A model generated the notes under the pieces. The model saw only the letters and a list, made by a program, of their open reading frames with translations. It ran no database searches and had not been told where the DNA came from. Made by a program: the position numbers and the translations under genes. From JAFAGX01 sp035624215 (GTDB taxonomy: Bacteria; Acidobacteriota; Terriglobia; Terriglobales; Acidobacteriaceae), in the NCBI GenBank assembly GCA_035624215.1, contig DASPRY010000076.1, forward strand, positions 6,861 through 70,860: a DNA stretch of 64,000 nucleotides. Direction: 5' to 3'. Of the stretch, positions 1-8,221 are shown in pieces (position 1 is the first letter of the stretch; every line of letters begins with the position of its first letter).

Positions 1-419
1 CAGATGGAACCTACTTCGCGGCCGAAGCCGAATCCTTCGAAGCGGCGGATACAGAAATCGTAGGCTGCGGCGGATGGAGTAAACGAAAAACACTGTTCGG
101 CGGCGATCACTGGAGTGGCCGGCAAGACGCATTGCTTGATCCCAACCACGACGCCGCAAAGATTCGCGCCTTCTTCGTCCATCCGGCGTGGGCGCGCCGC
201 GGAATCGGCGGCATGATTCTGACGGCCTGCGAGACTGCGGCCATCGCAGCAGGATTCACGCGGCTCGAAATGGGCGCGACCCTGAGTGGCATACCATTTT
301 ACAAAGCAAAAGGCTACCAGGCGCTGGAGAATATCGAGATCCCTCTGGGTGATGGCCAATCCATGATCGTGGTGCGCATGGCGAAGCACGTGGGCCCGAT
401 TCAGCCACCCGCAATTTGA
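1..419 (+). CDS. GNAT-family N-acetyltransferase, 5' end cut by window
   Basis: The open frame enters from the left edge (first full codon at base 3) and ends in TGA at 417-419, giving about 138 visible residues. The segment FFVHPAWARRGIGGMIL matches GNAT motif A, the acetyl-CoA pyrophosphate-binding loop with its R/Q-x-x-G-x-G/A pattern (RRGIGG), and is followed by a helix (CETAAIAAGF) and the typical PFYKAKGY motif B/C region. GNAT enzymes move an acetyl group from acetyl-CoA to an amine; the substrate cannot be told from sequence. The start codon lies outside the window, so an internal ATG at 132 should not be used as the start: the frame upstream of it reads as normal GNAT sequence. Confidence 0.85.
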   Translation, partial: DGTYFAAEAESFEAADTEIVGCGGWSKRKTLFGGDHWSGRQDALLDPNHDAAKIRAFFVHPAWARRGIGGMILTACETAAIAAGFTRLEMGATLSGIPFYKAKGYQALENIEIPLGDGQSMIVVRMAKHVGPIQPPAI

Positions 420-543
420 TTATGGCTACCTGCCAGCCACTCGCTGCTACCGTGTTTGACGCCCCTATGCTGCTTTGTTAGCTTGGAAAGTTTGCCCTGC
501 GTTCCCGCGTTGATTGCCTGTATGAGGCAGAAAGGAGACTTCC

Positions 544-1722
544 ATGGCCCTTAAATTCCGCGGCGTTGACTTCATTGAGTTCGACAACCTGCTCAGCGAC
601 GATGAACGGCTCGTGCGCGACACCAGCCGCAAGTTCATCGAAGACAACCTCATCCCCATCATTGAAGAATGCAATCGCGCCGGCCGATTTCCCCGCGAAT
701 TGGTCAAGCCCATGGCCGAGCTTGGCTTCTTTGGCGCCAGCCTGAAGGGCTATGGGTGCGCCGGCATGTCCAACGTCGAATACGGTCTGGTCATGCAGGA
801 ACTGGAACGCGGAGACTCCGGCGTACGTTCTTTCGTCAGCGTGCAGTCCGCGCTGGTTATGTATCCCATCTACGCCTTTGGCAGCGATGAGCAGAAGAAA
901 ACCTGGCTTCCTCTTTTGCAAGGCGGCGAAAAGCTTGGCTGCTTCGGCCTTACCGAACCCGACTTCGGGTCCAATCCCGGCGGCATGCGCACCCGCGCCC
1001 GCAAAACCGGAAGGGAGTACGTTCTCGACGGCGAGAAGATGTGGATCACTTCCGGTTCCATCGCCGACATCGCCGTGATCTGGGCCAAGGTCGAAAACGA
1101 AGACAATCGCATTCGCGGTTTCCTCGTTGAAACCGACCGCCCCGGATTCAAAGCCCAGGACATTCACGGCAAGTGGTCGCTGCGTGCTTCCGTCACTTCG
1201 GGTTTGTCGATGCAGGACGTCCGCATTCCCGAATGCAATCTGCTTCCTGAGAGCGGCGGGCTGAAATCGCCGCTTATGTGTCTGAATCAGGCGCGGTACG
1301 GCATCGCCTGGGGAGCGGTTGGTGCTGCCATGGCCTGCTATGACTGCGCTCTGCAGTATTCCCTGCTGCGCAAGCAGTTCCGCGATCAGCCTATCGCTTC
1401 ACACCAGCTCGTCCAGGAAAAACTCACCTGGATGATCAGCGAGATCACCAAAGCTCAATTGCTGGTGCTCCAGGTGGGACGGCTCAAAGATAGAGACAAG
1501 GCCGGCTTTCAGCACATCTCGATGGCCAAACGGAACAACGTGTGGATGGCGCTGGAGTGTGCCCGTATGTCGCGCGACATCCTCGGCGCTAACGGCGTGG
1601 CCGACGAATATCCGCTCATGCGCCACATGATGAACCTCGAATCAGTGAAGACCTACGAGGGCACACACGATATCCACACCTTGATCATTGGCCAGAGCGT
1701 GACCGGCGTGGATGCGTTTTAG
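544..1722 (+). CDS. gcdH: Acyl-CoA dehydrogenase, glutaryl-CoA dehydrogenase type
   Basis: A 392-residue cytoplasmic FAD enzyme of normal family length. The N-terminal helical domain (about 15-130), the beta domain with GLTEPDFGSNP (about 139-149), which contacts FAD and substrate, and the C-terminal helical domain are all present. The C-terminal motif TYEGTHDIH places the catalytic glutamate at about residue 372, as in glutaryl-CoA dehydrogenases; these oxidise and decarboxylate glutaryl-CoA to crotonyl-CoA in lysine/tryptophan/aromatic breakdown. An AAAGGAG-like Shine-Dalgarno (about 530-536) precedes the ATG. It stands alone, with no beta-oxidation or ETF neighbours. Another short-chain acyl-CoA dehydrogenase specificity is possible, but the YEGTHDIH ending favours GcdH. 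Confidence 0.85.
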   Translation: MALKFRGVDFIEFDNLLSDDERLVRDTSRKFIEDNLIPIIEECNRAGRFPRELVKPMAELGFFGASLKGYGCAGMSNVEYGLVMQELERGDSGVRSFVSVQSALVMYPIYAFGSDEQKKTWLPLLQGGEKLGCFGLTEPDFGSNPGGMRTRARKTGREYVLDGEKMWITSGSIADIAVIWAKVENEDNRIRGFLVETDRPGFKAQDIHGKWSLRASVTSGLSMQDVRIPECNLLPESGGLKSPLMCLNQARYGIAWGAVGAAMACYDCALQYSLLRKQFRDQPIASHQLVQEKLTWMISEITKAQLLVLQVGRLKDRDKAGFQHISMAKRNNVWMALECARMSRDILGANGVADEYPLMRHMMNLESVKTYEGTHDIHTLIIGQSVTGVDAF

Positions 1723-1774
1723 GTATTTTCCTGTGGTCAAATCTGAGGCCATGCAGTAACCTGAGCGGCTGGTC

Positions 1775-3763
1775 ATGCGCCGTTTCTGTACCGCCGTCGC
1801 GTTCTCTTCTCTGATTGTTGTCCTGCTGTCATCCTTGTGTCAAGCCAAACCACCGAACTGGCTTGAGGTGCGCAGCCCAAACTTCATCGTGGTCAGCAAT
1901 GCCGGAGAAAAACAAGCGCGCAAAGCGGCTGTCCAATTCGAACAGATTCGTGCCGTTTTCCGCCAGGCGATCGCCATAGCCAGTGCTGGTCCCAGCCCGG
2001 TAATCACAGTTCTCGCGGTCAAGGACGAAACTTCAATGCGCGAGTTGCTTCCGGAATATTGGGCAAAAGGTCACTCGCATCCGTCGGGTTTTTTTGCTTC
2101 TTTACAGAACCAGTTTTATGCCGCCGTACAGCTCGATGCTCAAGGCACAAATCCCTATGAGAACTTCTACCATGAGTACTATCACACCATCAGTGTCCCT
2201 TATGTTCCCAACCTCCCGCTCTGGCTAGCAGAGGGCCTCGCGGAGTTCTTCGGGCACACCAACATCGAAGAGAAATCCGTCATTATCGGGAATGACGATC
2301 CAATCCTGTTGGCAGAATTGCGCAACAGTTCGCTCATTCCTCTAACTACGCTTTTTCAAGTGGACCGGACTTCGCCTTATTACAACGAGGCCAACAAGAC
2401 TTCCATCTTCTACGCCGAATCTTGGGTGCTGACACATTACCTGATAATCGGGGATCGGGTGACGCATAAACCTATGCCTATGCTCCTCGCCTACCTCGAT
2501 GCGCTTAATTACGGAAAGAACGCGAACGAGGCCGCCACTACAGCTTTTGGCGACTTCAAGAAGCTTCAGTCGGACTTGCAAAACTATATTCATAACTCGA
2601 ATTACTACCATTTCACTCTTCCGACTCCGCAATTCGGCCAACAGCAGCTTCAGCTTCGCAATCTGTCGGAAGCCGAGACCGAAGCATATCGTGGCGGGTT
2701 CGCAGTGGTTCGCGGCCGATCTCAAGAAGCGACCGCAATTCTCGACCAAGCCCTCAGGATGGACCCCAATGTCGCACTGGCCCACCAGAACCTGGCGTTC
2801 GCGGACTTTCTCCAGGGCCAGCGAGGTAAAGCTTTGGAGTCGGTGTCAAAGGCCATTGCCCTCGATCCCAGGAATTCTTTCACGCGCTACCTGCGGGCCT
2901 TCCTCGAAACCAGCGGATCGGGGTTGGGATCCGATGCTCCGCAAATTGAAGATGATCTGCGGCAGGCGATTGCAATTAGCCCTGATTTCGCGCCTCCCTA
3001 TGGGCTCCTCGCCGTCCATCTCGCGGCTGAGAACCAAAAGCTCGATGAGGCACTGGCGTTTGCGCAGAAGGCAATTTCATTCGAACCCGCCAACTCCAAT
3101 TACCAGCTCGCTTTGGCACAGGTACTCATCAGGCAGAACAAGTTCAACGAAGCAGGCCTCGCGGCTCGACGTGCCAGCGCATGGGCGCGAGACCCAGCCG
3201 AGAAGGCTACTGCCGATAACTTTAGGCAATTCCTGGCCCGCTTTCGGCAGCTCCAGACTGAATTGGCCTCAGCCGACGGCGCACAGCCACAGACCCTCTC
3301 GCCCCAGAACGATGCAGTTAATTCGCCCCCGGATGACGATGACCCGGGCATGCCGAAGCTCCGAGTTCGGGGAAACGCTCCGCCCGATGCGGCTTCGCCT
3401 AATCCATTTACCGCGACGATTCTCCGCGTGCAATCAAGCTTGACCCTCATTGGTGATCCGATGGGAGTTGACTTCAGTCCTTATCTCAAAGATCTGATGG
3501 AGGCAATTCGTAAGAACCTGATGTCATCAGTCAGTAAACTGCGCGTGAGCCAGCCCAAGGACGTCACCGTGGAGCTTGCTGTCTCGAAAGACGGAACCAT
3601 CTCCGGGATGAAAATCGCATCGAGTTCTGGAAACGAAGCGCTCGACCGGGCTACCCAGGATGGAATTACCTCTTCTGCCCCATTGCCCACCTTGCCTGCC
3701 GCCTTCAAGGGACAATCTCTTAAATTGCGCTTGCGATTTTCCTACAGCGAGCAGAGCAACTGA
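1775..3763 (+). CDS. Secreted gluzincin-like peptidase with TPR repeats and TonB C-terminal domain
   Basis: A 662-residue protein with a signal peptide (hydrophobic residues about 8-22, cleavage near CQA-KPP). Residues about 25-270 resemble the DUF1570 / peptidase MA-like fold: HEYYH at 133-137 gives the HExxH zinc site, and WLAEGLAEFF supplies a downstream glutamate at 153, the gluzincin spacing. Residues about 300-500 carry TPR-like repeats (AHQNLAFADFLQGQRGKALE and others). An acidic, proline-rich linker follows, then a TonB C-terminal-like domain (about 590-660; VTVELAVSKDGTISGMKIASS). The likely location is the periplasm or outer surface. The substrate is unknown. The three-part fusion is unusual. 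Domain calls are by eye; the catalytic residues look intact, so activity is plausible. Confidence 0.7.
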   Translation: MRRFCTAVAFSSLIVVLLSSLCQAKPPNWLEVRSPNFIVVSNAGEKQARKAAVQFEQIRAVFRQAIAIASAGPSPVITVLAVKDETSMRELLPEYWAKGHSHPSGFFASLQNQFYAAVQLDAQGTNPYENFYHEYYHTISVPYVPNLPLWLAEGLAEFFGHTNIEEKSVIIGNDDPILLAELRNSSLIPLTTLFQVDRTSPYYNEANKTSIFYAESWVLTHYLIIGDRVTHKPMPMLLAYLDALNYGKNANEAATTAFGDFKKLQSDLQNYIHNSNYYHFTLPTPQFGQQQLQLRNLSEAETEAYRGGFAVVRGRSQEATAILDQALRMDPNVALAHQNLAFADFLQGQRGKALESVSKAIALDPRNSFTRYLRAFLETSGSGLGSDAPQIEDDLRQAIAISPDFAPPYGLLAVHLAAENQKLDEALAFAQKAISFEPANSNYQLALAQVLIRQNKFNEAGLAARRASAWARDPAEKATADNFRQFLARFRQLQTELASADGAQPQTLSPQNDAVNSPPDDDDPGMPKLRVRGNAPPDAASPNPFTATILRVQSSLTLIGDPMGVDFSPYLKDLMEAIRKNLMSSVSKLRVSQPKDVTVELAVSKDGTISGMKIASSSGNEALDRATQDGITSSAPLPTLPAAFKGQSLKLRLRFSYSEQSN

Positions 3764-3936
3764 CGCTTGTTTCAAGCTACAACCGGGCAAACCTGCGCCT
3801 GTCGTGGTTTTCTACGATCACTTTGGGACCTCCCTCGCTGTCGGGCGTAATCTGGCGCATATATTCCACGTCCCATACGATCTCCTCCAACGAAGCACCG
3901 AGAATCGGTGTCAATTCAGGGGAGGAGTCAGTTTCT

Positions 3937-4335
3937 ATGAAGTTCTGCAAGATGAGTTTATTCGTGGCGATATTTGCTATCGCTTGCCTTCCAGCAGTTG
4001 CACAAACTGGAATTCGCGTGGACATTCCGTTCGATTTCGTGGCAGGCGGTAAAGCGATGCCAGCCGGTCACTACACTGTGGCGCCAGTCTTTGGCAGCAA
4101 CGATGTCGCTTGGGCCATCAACGGCGATGACAGTTCTGCCATGTTCCTGACCAACGCAACTCAATCCGTAGGTGCCGCGCACCGGCGAAGCTTGATTTTC
4201 CAGCAGCAGGGTGGACAGCTTACCCTTGTCCAAATTTGGACTCTGGAACATGCCGGGCGGGAAGTGTCGTTACCGCGGGCAAAACAGACCGTGGTCGCGG
4301 AAAGCCCCACCTTTGTCGAGGTCCGCGCCGAGTAA
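3937..4335 (+). CDS. Small secreted protein, PFDF/PAGxY family (first of a tandem pair)
   Basis: A 132-residue predicted secreted protein. The ATG at 3937 is chosen because GGGGAGGAG (about 3919-3927) lies at good spacing and the product then starts with a clean signal peptide ending near AVAQ; the reading frame is open further upstream but without signal-peptide character. The mature part begins with VDIPFDFVAGGKAMPAGHYTV and continues as alternating beta-strand-like segments. The next gene (4444) has the same signature (VDVPFDFMVDQAMFPAGSYVV), so the two are diverged tandem paralogues. I know this pattern from small exported proteins of Acidobacteriota, but no function is established. A role in the envelope or outside the cell is inferred only from the signal peptide. 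Confidence 0.7.
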   Translation: MKFCKMSLFVAIFAIACLPAVAQTGIRVDIPFDFVAGGKAMPAGHYTVAPVFGSNDVAWAINGDDSSAMFLTNATQSVGAAHRRSLIFQQQGGQLTLVQIWTLEHAGREVSLPRAKQTVVAESPTFVEVRAE

Positions 4336-4443
4336 AGGAACAAGCCACAATCCAAGGGGTCTGCGCCTGGATGGACAGACCCTTTCTCCTAAACCATCCT
4401 TCCCCAGTATCTACGGACACTCGTCGACACCAGGAGACCCTTA

Positions 4444-4863
4444 ATGAAATCCGCGCGCATCGCCGCATTCGCCGTTCTGAGCTGGTTTTTGCTGGCATCA
4501 GCCGTCGCACAGATGAAACAGCCACTTGCAGCAAAACTCATGGTCGATGTGCCATTTGATTTCATGGTTGACCAGGCGATGTTCCCTGCTGGCAGTTATG
4601 TCGTCACCCAAGCCGGAGATCAAAGCTTCCATCTAAAAGCACAAGGCGGGTTGGAATCGGTCACTTTCGCGACGCAATCGATTTTGACGCAGTCCTATGC
4701 GCCTCGCCTCATCTTTGCCGAAGAAAACGGCCATCTTCAACTGCGTCAGCTTTGGATGAACTCGAAAATTGGCGGCGAGGTGCCCACGCCGGCGATGCAA
4801 CAATTGCGCGCGGTTCGCGCGTCGCATGTCCAAGTGGATGCCACCTGCATCAACTGCGAGTAG
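4444..4863 (+). CDS. Small secreted protein, PFDF/PAGxY family (second of a tandem pair)
   Basis: A 139-residue protein with an N-terminal signal peptide (hydrophobic core about 7-20, likely cut after AVA-Q). The conserved block VDVPFDF...FPAGSYVV at about 35-55 matches the preceding gene, as does the later LIFAEENGHLQLRQLW block against its LIFQQQGGQLTLVQIW. Two cysteines near the C-terminus (CINCE) are absent from the first copy and could form a disulfide or bind metal. The 108-bp gap after the first copy shows no convincing terminator, so the pair may be co-transcribed. Function unknown. Confidence 0.7.
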   Translation: MKSARIAAFAVLSWFLLASAVAQMKQPLAAKLMVDVPFDFMVDQAMFPAGSYVVTQAGDQSFHLKAQGGLESVTFATQSILTQSYAPRLIFAEENGHLQLRQLWMNSKIGGEVPTPAMQQLRAVRASHVQVDATCINCE

Positions 4864-4956
4864 GTTAGAGAGCACCTTTTCATCCCGTCGCCCGACAGAT
4901 TCTCACGGCGTCCTGGCTGTCTCTTGTGGTAGACTGCTCGGTTTCCATCCGTACAT

Positions 4957-5592
4957 ATGTCTATAAAGTTGTTGCTTGCCTCGGACTACGCCATGGTCCG
5001 AGAGGGATTACGTCTTCTGCTCCGGCCTGCTCATGAAATCAAACTGATCGGTGAAGTGGAACGCTTGCCGGAAGCACCCCAAAAATTTCGCGACTTGAAG
5101 CCAGACGTGGTGTTGCTCGATGTACCCACCGCGGATAGCGCCGGCGGTCTCCGGACGGTCCGGCATCTCGTTCACGCGTCGCCAGACGCGCGAGCAGTTG
5201 TGCTCACCCACAACCGCGATGTCTCATTCGCGAGATCAATCCTGGCAGCCGGAGCCAGCGGATACGTGCTGAAACACTCGCCTTCCCCGGAGCTGATTGC
5301 AGCCGTTCGCACCACCGCGGCAGGAAAAAGCTTCATTGATGCGCGGCTGAGCGCTTCGCTCACAACAACCACTCATGGCAGAGCCACACCGAAGCAGCCA
5401 CGCCTGACACACCGAGAAATCGAAGTTCTGCGCGATTTGGCTCATGGCTACACCAATTCGCAAACGGCCTCGCATTTGAGCCTTACGCTTCGAACCATCG
5501 AGACCTACCGGGCGCGCATTTGCCGCAAGCTCCACCTCCGCAATCGCGCAGAGCTAGTGCAGTATGCCATCGCGCAGGGACTTCTGGCTTAG
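4957..5592 (+). CDS. NarL/FixJ-type response regulator with LuxR HTH
   Basis: A 211-residue protein. The receiver domain (about 3-120) has an acidic residue at D10 and the phospho-acceptor candidate D55 in VVLLDVPTAD. The canonical second acidic residue next to D10 is missing (LLASDYAMVREGL), which is common in the NarL group but may weaken Mg binding. A LuxR/GerE helix-turn-helix occupies about 148-205 (LTHREIEVLRDLAHGYTNSQTASHLSLTLRTIETYRARI in outline: LTxREIEVL then TVxxY-like TIETYR). It should dimerise and bind DNA on phosphorylation. No sensor kinase lies beside it, so it is an orphan regulator; its targets may include the upstream secreted pair, but that is only proximity. Confidence 0.85.
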   Translation: MSIKLLLASDYAMVREGLRLLLRPAHEIKLIGEVERLPEAPQKFRDLKPDVVLLDVPTADSAGGLRTVRHLVHASPDARAVVLTHNRDVSFARSILAAGASGYVLKHSPSPELIAAVRTTAAGKSFIDARLSASLTTTTHGRATPKQPRLTHREIEVLRDLAHGYTNSQTASHLSLTLRTIETYRARICRKLHLRNRAELVQYAIAQGLLA

Positions 5593-5629
5593 CTGGAGAG
5601 CGGCTACAGCTACGTAGGACAACGCCAAC

Positions 5630-6235
5630 TCAGGCGCCATTCGGGCGCTGGCGGATCAGCGAAAGAAACTCCGTCCGCGTTTCCTGCTCGTCGCGGAAGC
5701 AGCCCAGCATGGAGGACGTCACTGCGGCCGAATGCTGCTTTTCGACGCCTCGCATCATCATGCAAAGATGGCGTGCCTCAATAACGACTCCCACACCTTG
5801 CGGCTCAATGGTGTTCTGGATCGTCTCCGCAATTTGCGTGGTGAGCCGCTCCTGGATCTGCAAGCGGCGGGAAAAAATCTCGATCAGCCGTGGAATTTTG
5901 CTCAGGCCGATTACTTTGCCGTTAGGAATATACGCCACGTGAACTTTCCCGAAGAACGGCAGCATGTGATGTTCGCACAAGCTGAACATCTCCACATCCT
6001 TCACAATCACCATTTCGTCGTAGGTGCACGTAAACAGCGCCTTCCGCACCAGCGCCTCGGGATCTTCCTTATACCCCTTCAGCAGAAATTCGAAGGCGCG
6101 GTGCACGCGCCCGGGGGTGCTGATCAAACCTTCCCGCGACGGGTCTTCACCCAGGCGAACAATCATCTCGCGGATCAGCTCTTCAAAGCTGGCGCCGGTC
6201 AGGGTCGAAGCTTCGGTTGAGGACTTAGTAGCCAT
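5630..6235 (-). CDS. folE: GTP cyclohydrolase I
   Basis: A 201-residue enzyme converting GTP to 7,8-dihydroneopterin triphosphate, the first step to folate, tetrahydrobiopterin and 7-deazaguanines. Zinc ligands are visible as C87 and H90 (CEHHMLPF) and C158 (ARHLCMMMRG). The family stretch around GLSKIPRLIEIFSRRLQIQE is intact. Residues 1-15 are a Ser/Thr-rich tail before the conserved core. It lies 48 bp downstream of two tandem PTPS/QueD genes on the same strand, separated by an AT-rich repeat. Dihydroneopterin triphosphate is exactly the PTPS substrate, so the genes form a coherent pterin cluster. Confidence 0.95.
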   Translation of the reverse strand: MATKSSTEASTLTGASFEELIREMIVRLGEDPSREGLISTPGRVHRAFEFLLKGYKEDPEALVRKALFTCTYDEMVIVKDVEMFSLCEHHMLPFFGKVHVAYIPNGKVIGLSKIPRLIEIFSRRLQIQERLTTQIAETIQNTIEPQGVGVVIEARHLCMMMRGVEKQHSAAVTSSMLGCFRDEQETRTEFLSLIRQRPNGA

Positions 6236-6282
6236 AAAAAATTTGTAATTGACTAATTTGTAATTTAGTAATTCGCCTATGA
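6236..6282. repeat. AT-rich direct repeats upstream of folE
   Basis: AATTTGTAATT occurs at 6240-6250 and again at 6255-6265, separated by 4 bases (GACT), and is followed by a third partial AATT after TAGT. The strongly AT-rich 47 bp contrasts with the GC-rich flanks. It lies between the second PTPS stop and the folE start, so it could be an operator or promoter region for folE, or one of the short text-like intergenic repeats seen elsewhere in this window. Confidence 0.5.
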
Positions 6283-6283
6283 A

Positions 6284-6706
6284 TCAGATCTTTAACTCCT
6301 TTCCTCCCGCGTACTCAAACGCATTCATCATAGTCTCTTCGAAGCGCACCTTTTCCAGATGAGCGAAGCTGAACCCGCGCTGCAAAATATCGTAAATGGC
6401 AATGCACAAATTCTCGGTGGTCGGCACGCCTTTCGCGAACTGCGGCAGCATGTTCAGGTTTTGATGGTCAAAGCGATCAAGGATTTCATGCCGCACAAAA
6501 CCATCGAGATCCACCAGGTTGCAGACCATGCCGGTGCGTTCATCCACGGTACCGCTGACCGTGACCTCCAGCGTGTAATTGTGTCCGTGCCCATGCGGGT
6601 TGTTGCACTTGCCATAAGTGGCCGTATTCTCGGCAGCGGACATCGCATCGCTGTGCAGTCGATGAGAAGCTGAAAACAAGTATCGCCGTGTCAAGTACGC
6701 TTTCAC
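6284..6706 (-). CDS. 6-pyruvoyl-tetrahydropterin synthase / QueD-family protein (second copy)
   Basis: A 140-residue enzyme. The GTG at 6706 is preferred because it overlaps the TGA of the upstream paralogue as GTGA (translational coupling) and places SASH at the family position; the frame is open further upstream only through the neighbouring gene. Zinc ligands H15, H40 and H42 and catalytic-type C34 lie in GKCNNPHGHGHNY. FDHQNLN supplies the conserved Asp-His, and RFEETM the terminal glutamate. The spacing C-N-N-P-x-G-H-G-H is the form typical of animal PTPS, which makes 6-pyruvoyl-tetrahydropterin, rather than the C-x3-HGH form of E. coli QueD. Either biopterin or queuosine biosynthesis is therefore possible. 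Confidence 0.85.
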   Translation of the reverse strand: MKAYLTRRYLFSASHRLHSDAMSAAENTATYGKCNNPHGHGHNYTLEVTVSGTVDERTGMVCNLVDLDGFVRHEILDRFDHQNLNMLPQFAKGVPTTENLCIAIYDILQRGFSFAHLEKVRFEETMMNAFEYAGGKELKI

Positions 6707-7113
6707 GCTTCTCCGTAAAAATCGGCAAACAAATCTGGCGTTTCGTATACGCGAACTCGATGCAACCGCGCCTGCTTGAGCTTGGGCTCCAGCCGCTGCC
6801 AAATCGCGATGGCAATATTTTCGGTGGTGGGAATACGCGTCAAAAACTCCGGCACCTCCTTGTTGAGAAAGCGATGGTCCATCGCTTCCAGCACCTCGCG
6901 ATTGAGCACGTCCTTTAGCTGCTTTAAATCAACCACGAACCCCGAACGCGGATCCACATTACCCTTGACTGTGACTTCCAGCGTGTAATTATGCCCGTGG
7001 CCGTTGGGGTTGTTGCATTTGCCAAACAGGCGCTGGTTCTCCTCCGCGCTCAATGCCGGATTGTTGTAGTAGTGCGAAGCAGAAAACTCCGCTTTACGAG
7101 TCAAATAGACCAT
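6703..7113 (-). CDS. 6-pyruvoyl-tetrahydropterin synthase / QueD-family protein (first copy)
   Basis: A 136-residue paralogue of the next gene. The ATG at 7113 matches the family N-terminus (MVYLTRKAEFSASH); the frame remains open far upstream but only as a shadow of the glycosyltransferase gene. H14, H39 and H41 are zinc ligands, and C33 sits in FGKCNNPNGHGHNY; MDHRFLN and VYETPD complete the active site. It overlaps the end of the glycosyltransferase by 13 bp and is coupled to the second copy by GTGA. Both copies keep every catalytic residue, so neither looks decayed. They may differ in substrate, or form a mixed hexamer; the latter is speculation. Confidence 0.85.
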   Translation of the reverse strand: MVYLTRKAEFSASHYYNNPALSAEENQRLFGKCNNPNGHGHNYTLEVTVKGNVDPRSGFVVDLKQLKDVLNREVLEAMDHRFLNKEVPEFLTRIPTTENIAIAIWQRLEPKLKQARLHRVRVYETPDLFADFYGEA

Positions 7114-8189
7114 GATGTCGCGCCTGCGTCTGGGCGGTCGCCTAGCGGCTTCGGCGACTGCTGTTGGCTGACGCCTTCCTTGTACCGTCTTCCTTTCCAC
7201 GTCACGTGTCCTTTCTTGTGAAAGAGACACGATCTTAAGAGAAGATAAGAAAACAGCGGCAGGCCCAGCAACGCGAGTGCATTTGCGTCCCAGCAAAAAT
7301 GCGCTCTGCGGATTCGTTTCCAGAAAACACCACCCAGGATAAGGGCTACAACAGCGCTGGCAACTGCCACCTGCGTGCGACCATGCAAGACCGCATTGAT
7401 CAGCTCGGCCATACTGCCTGTTATCAGTACAAATTCGAGAAACCTCAGCACTGCCAGCCGCAGCGGCGAGGAAAACAGCAAAACCAGATTCTTCGTCCAG
7501 CCCTCTGTCAATTCGGTAAAGCTGCGGTACATTCGCGTGCGCACTACGTCGCCACCAAAACGAAAAAAGATTTTTCTTCCGGAGGCTTTCACCGCGCGCG
7601 CGAGCGCTACATCCTCGAGCAGACTGTTGGCGATCGCTGTGTGTCCACCTACCGCGTCGTACGCTTCCCGGGTAAGCATCAAGTACTGTCCATTCGCGGC
7701 TGCAACCGCAGACGCGGGATTGCTTACTTCCGAAGGCCGATAGCTCGCCGCCAGTTCCGCAAAAATCGCCGGCATAACTGCTTTCTGCCAAAATCCGTGG
7801 ACTTCCTGCGCGGGCGAGTAAGACAGCAATGTAGCGCAGTTCTGTTTGGCTTCGGCTATAGCTCGAGCCAATGATCCGGGAAAGTGCACCGTATCCGCAT
7901 CGGTGAACAGCAACCATGCGCCTCGCGCCACCCGCGCCCCGCTCGCCATGGCATTCGTTTTGCCGCTCCATCCCACCGGCAGCGCCTCTGCCTCGATAAC
8001 CTTCACGCCCGCAAAAGACTCGGCAATTTCACGCGTGCGGTCGCTCGACTCGTCATCGACCACGATGATTTCGAAGCTGACGCCATCTTGCCGCCGCAGT
8101 GACTCCAGGCAGCGCCCGAGGCACGTTTCTTCATTCCGGGCAGGCACGATCACTGACACCAGAGGGCGCTTTGCATGTGAATCCACCAT
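7101..8189 (-). CDS. Family 2 glycosyltransferase, membrane-associated
   Basis: A 362-residue GT-A protein. VSVIVPARNEE (about 11-21) and the nucleotide-binding IIVVDDESSDRT are followed by LLFTDADTVH (about 92-101), the metal-binding DxD. Hydrophobic segments near residues 235-320 (FLEFVLITGSMAELINAV; ALLGLPLFSYLLLRS) indicate membrane anchoring. The layout resembles the HpnB/CrtQ group, which glycosylates hopanoid or carotenoid lipids, but no such genes are adjacent and the acceptor is unknown. A TATAAT lies at 8211-8216 on this strand, about 22 bp before the ATG. The C-terminal tail runs 13 bp into the PTPS gene. Confidence 0.75.
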   Translation of the reverse strand: MVDSHAKRPLVSVIVPARNEETCLGRCLESLRRQDGVSFEIIVVDDESSDRTREIAESFAGVKVIEAEALPVGWSGKTNAMASGARVARGAWLLFTDADTVHFPGSLARAIAEAKQNCATLLSYSPAQEVHGFWQKAVMPAIFAELAASYRPSEVSNPASAVAAANGQYLMLTREAYDAVGGHTAIANSLLEDVALARAVKASGRKIFFRFGGDVVRTRMYRSFTELTEGWTKNLVLLFSSPLRLAVLRFLEFVLITGSMAELINAVLHGRTQVAVASAVVALILGGVFWKRIRRAHFCWDANALALLGLPLFSYLLLRSCLFHKKGHVTWKGRRYKEGVSQQQSPKPLGDRPDAGATSWSI

Positions 8190-8221
8190 TTCGGTCGACC
8201 TGAATCAATTATTATATCTGT

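Noticed and set aside
6236..6282. Riboswitch before folE
   Set aside because: Only 47 bp with simple direct repeats; no aptamer-like structure.
6703..7971. A 422-codon open frame on the minus strand
   Set aside because: Only its last 136 codons are the PTPS-like gene; the rest is the glycosyltransferase gene read in the wrong frame.
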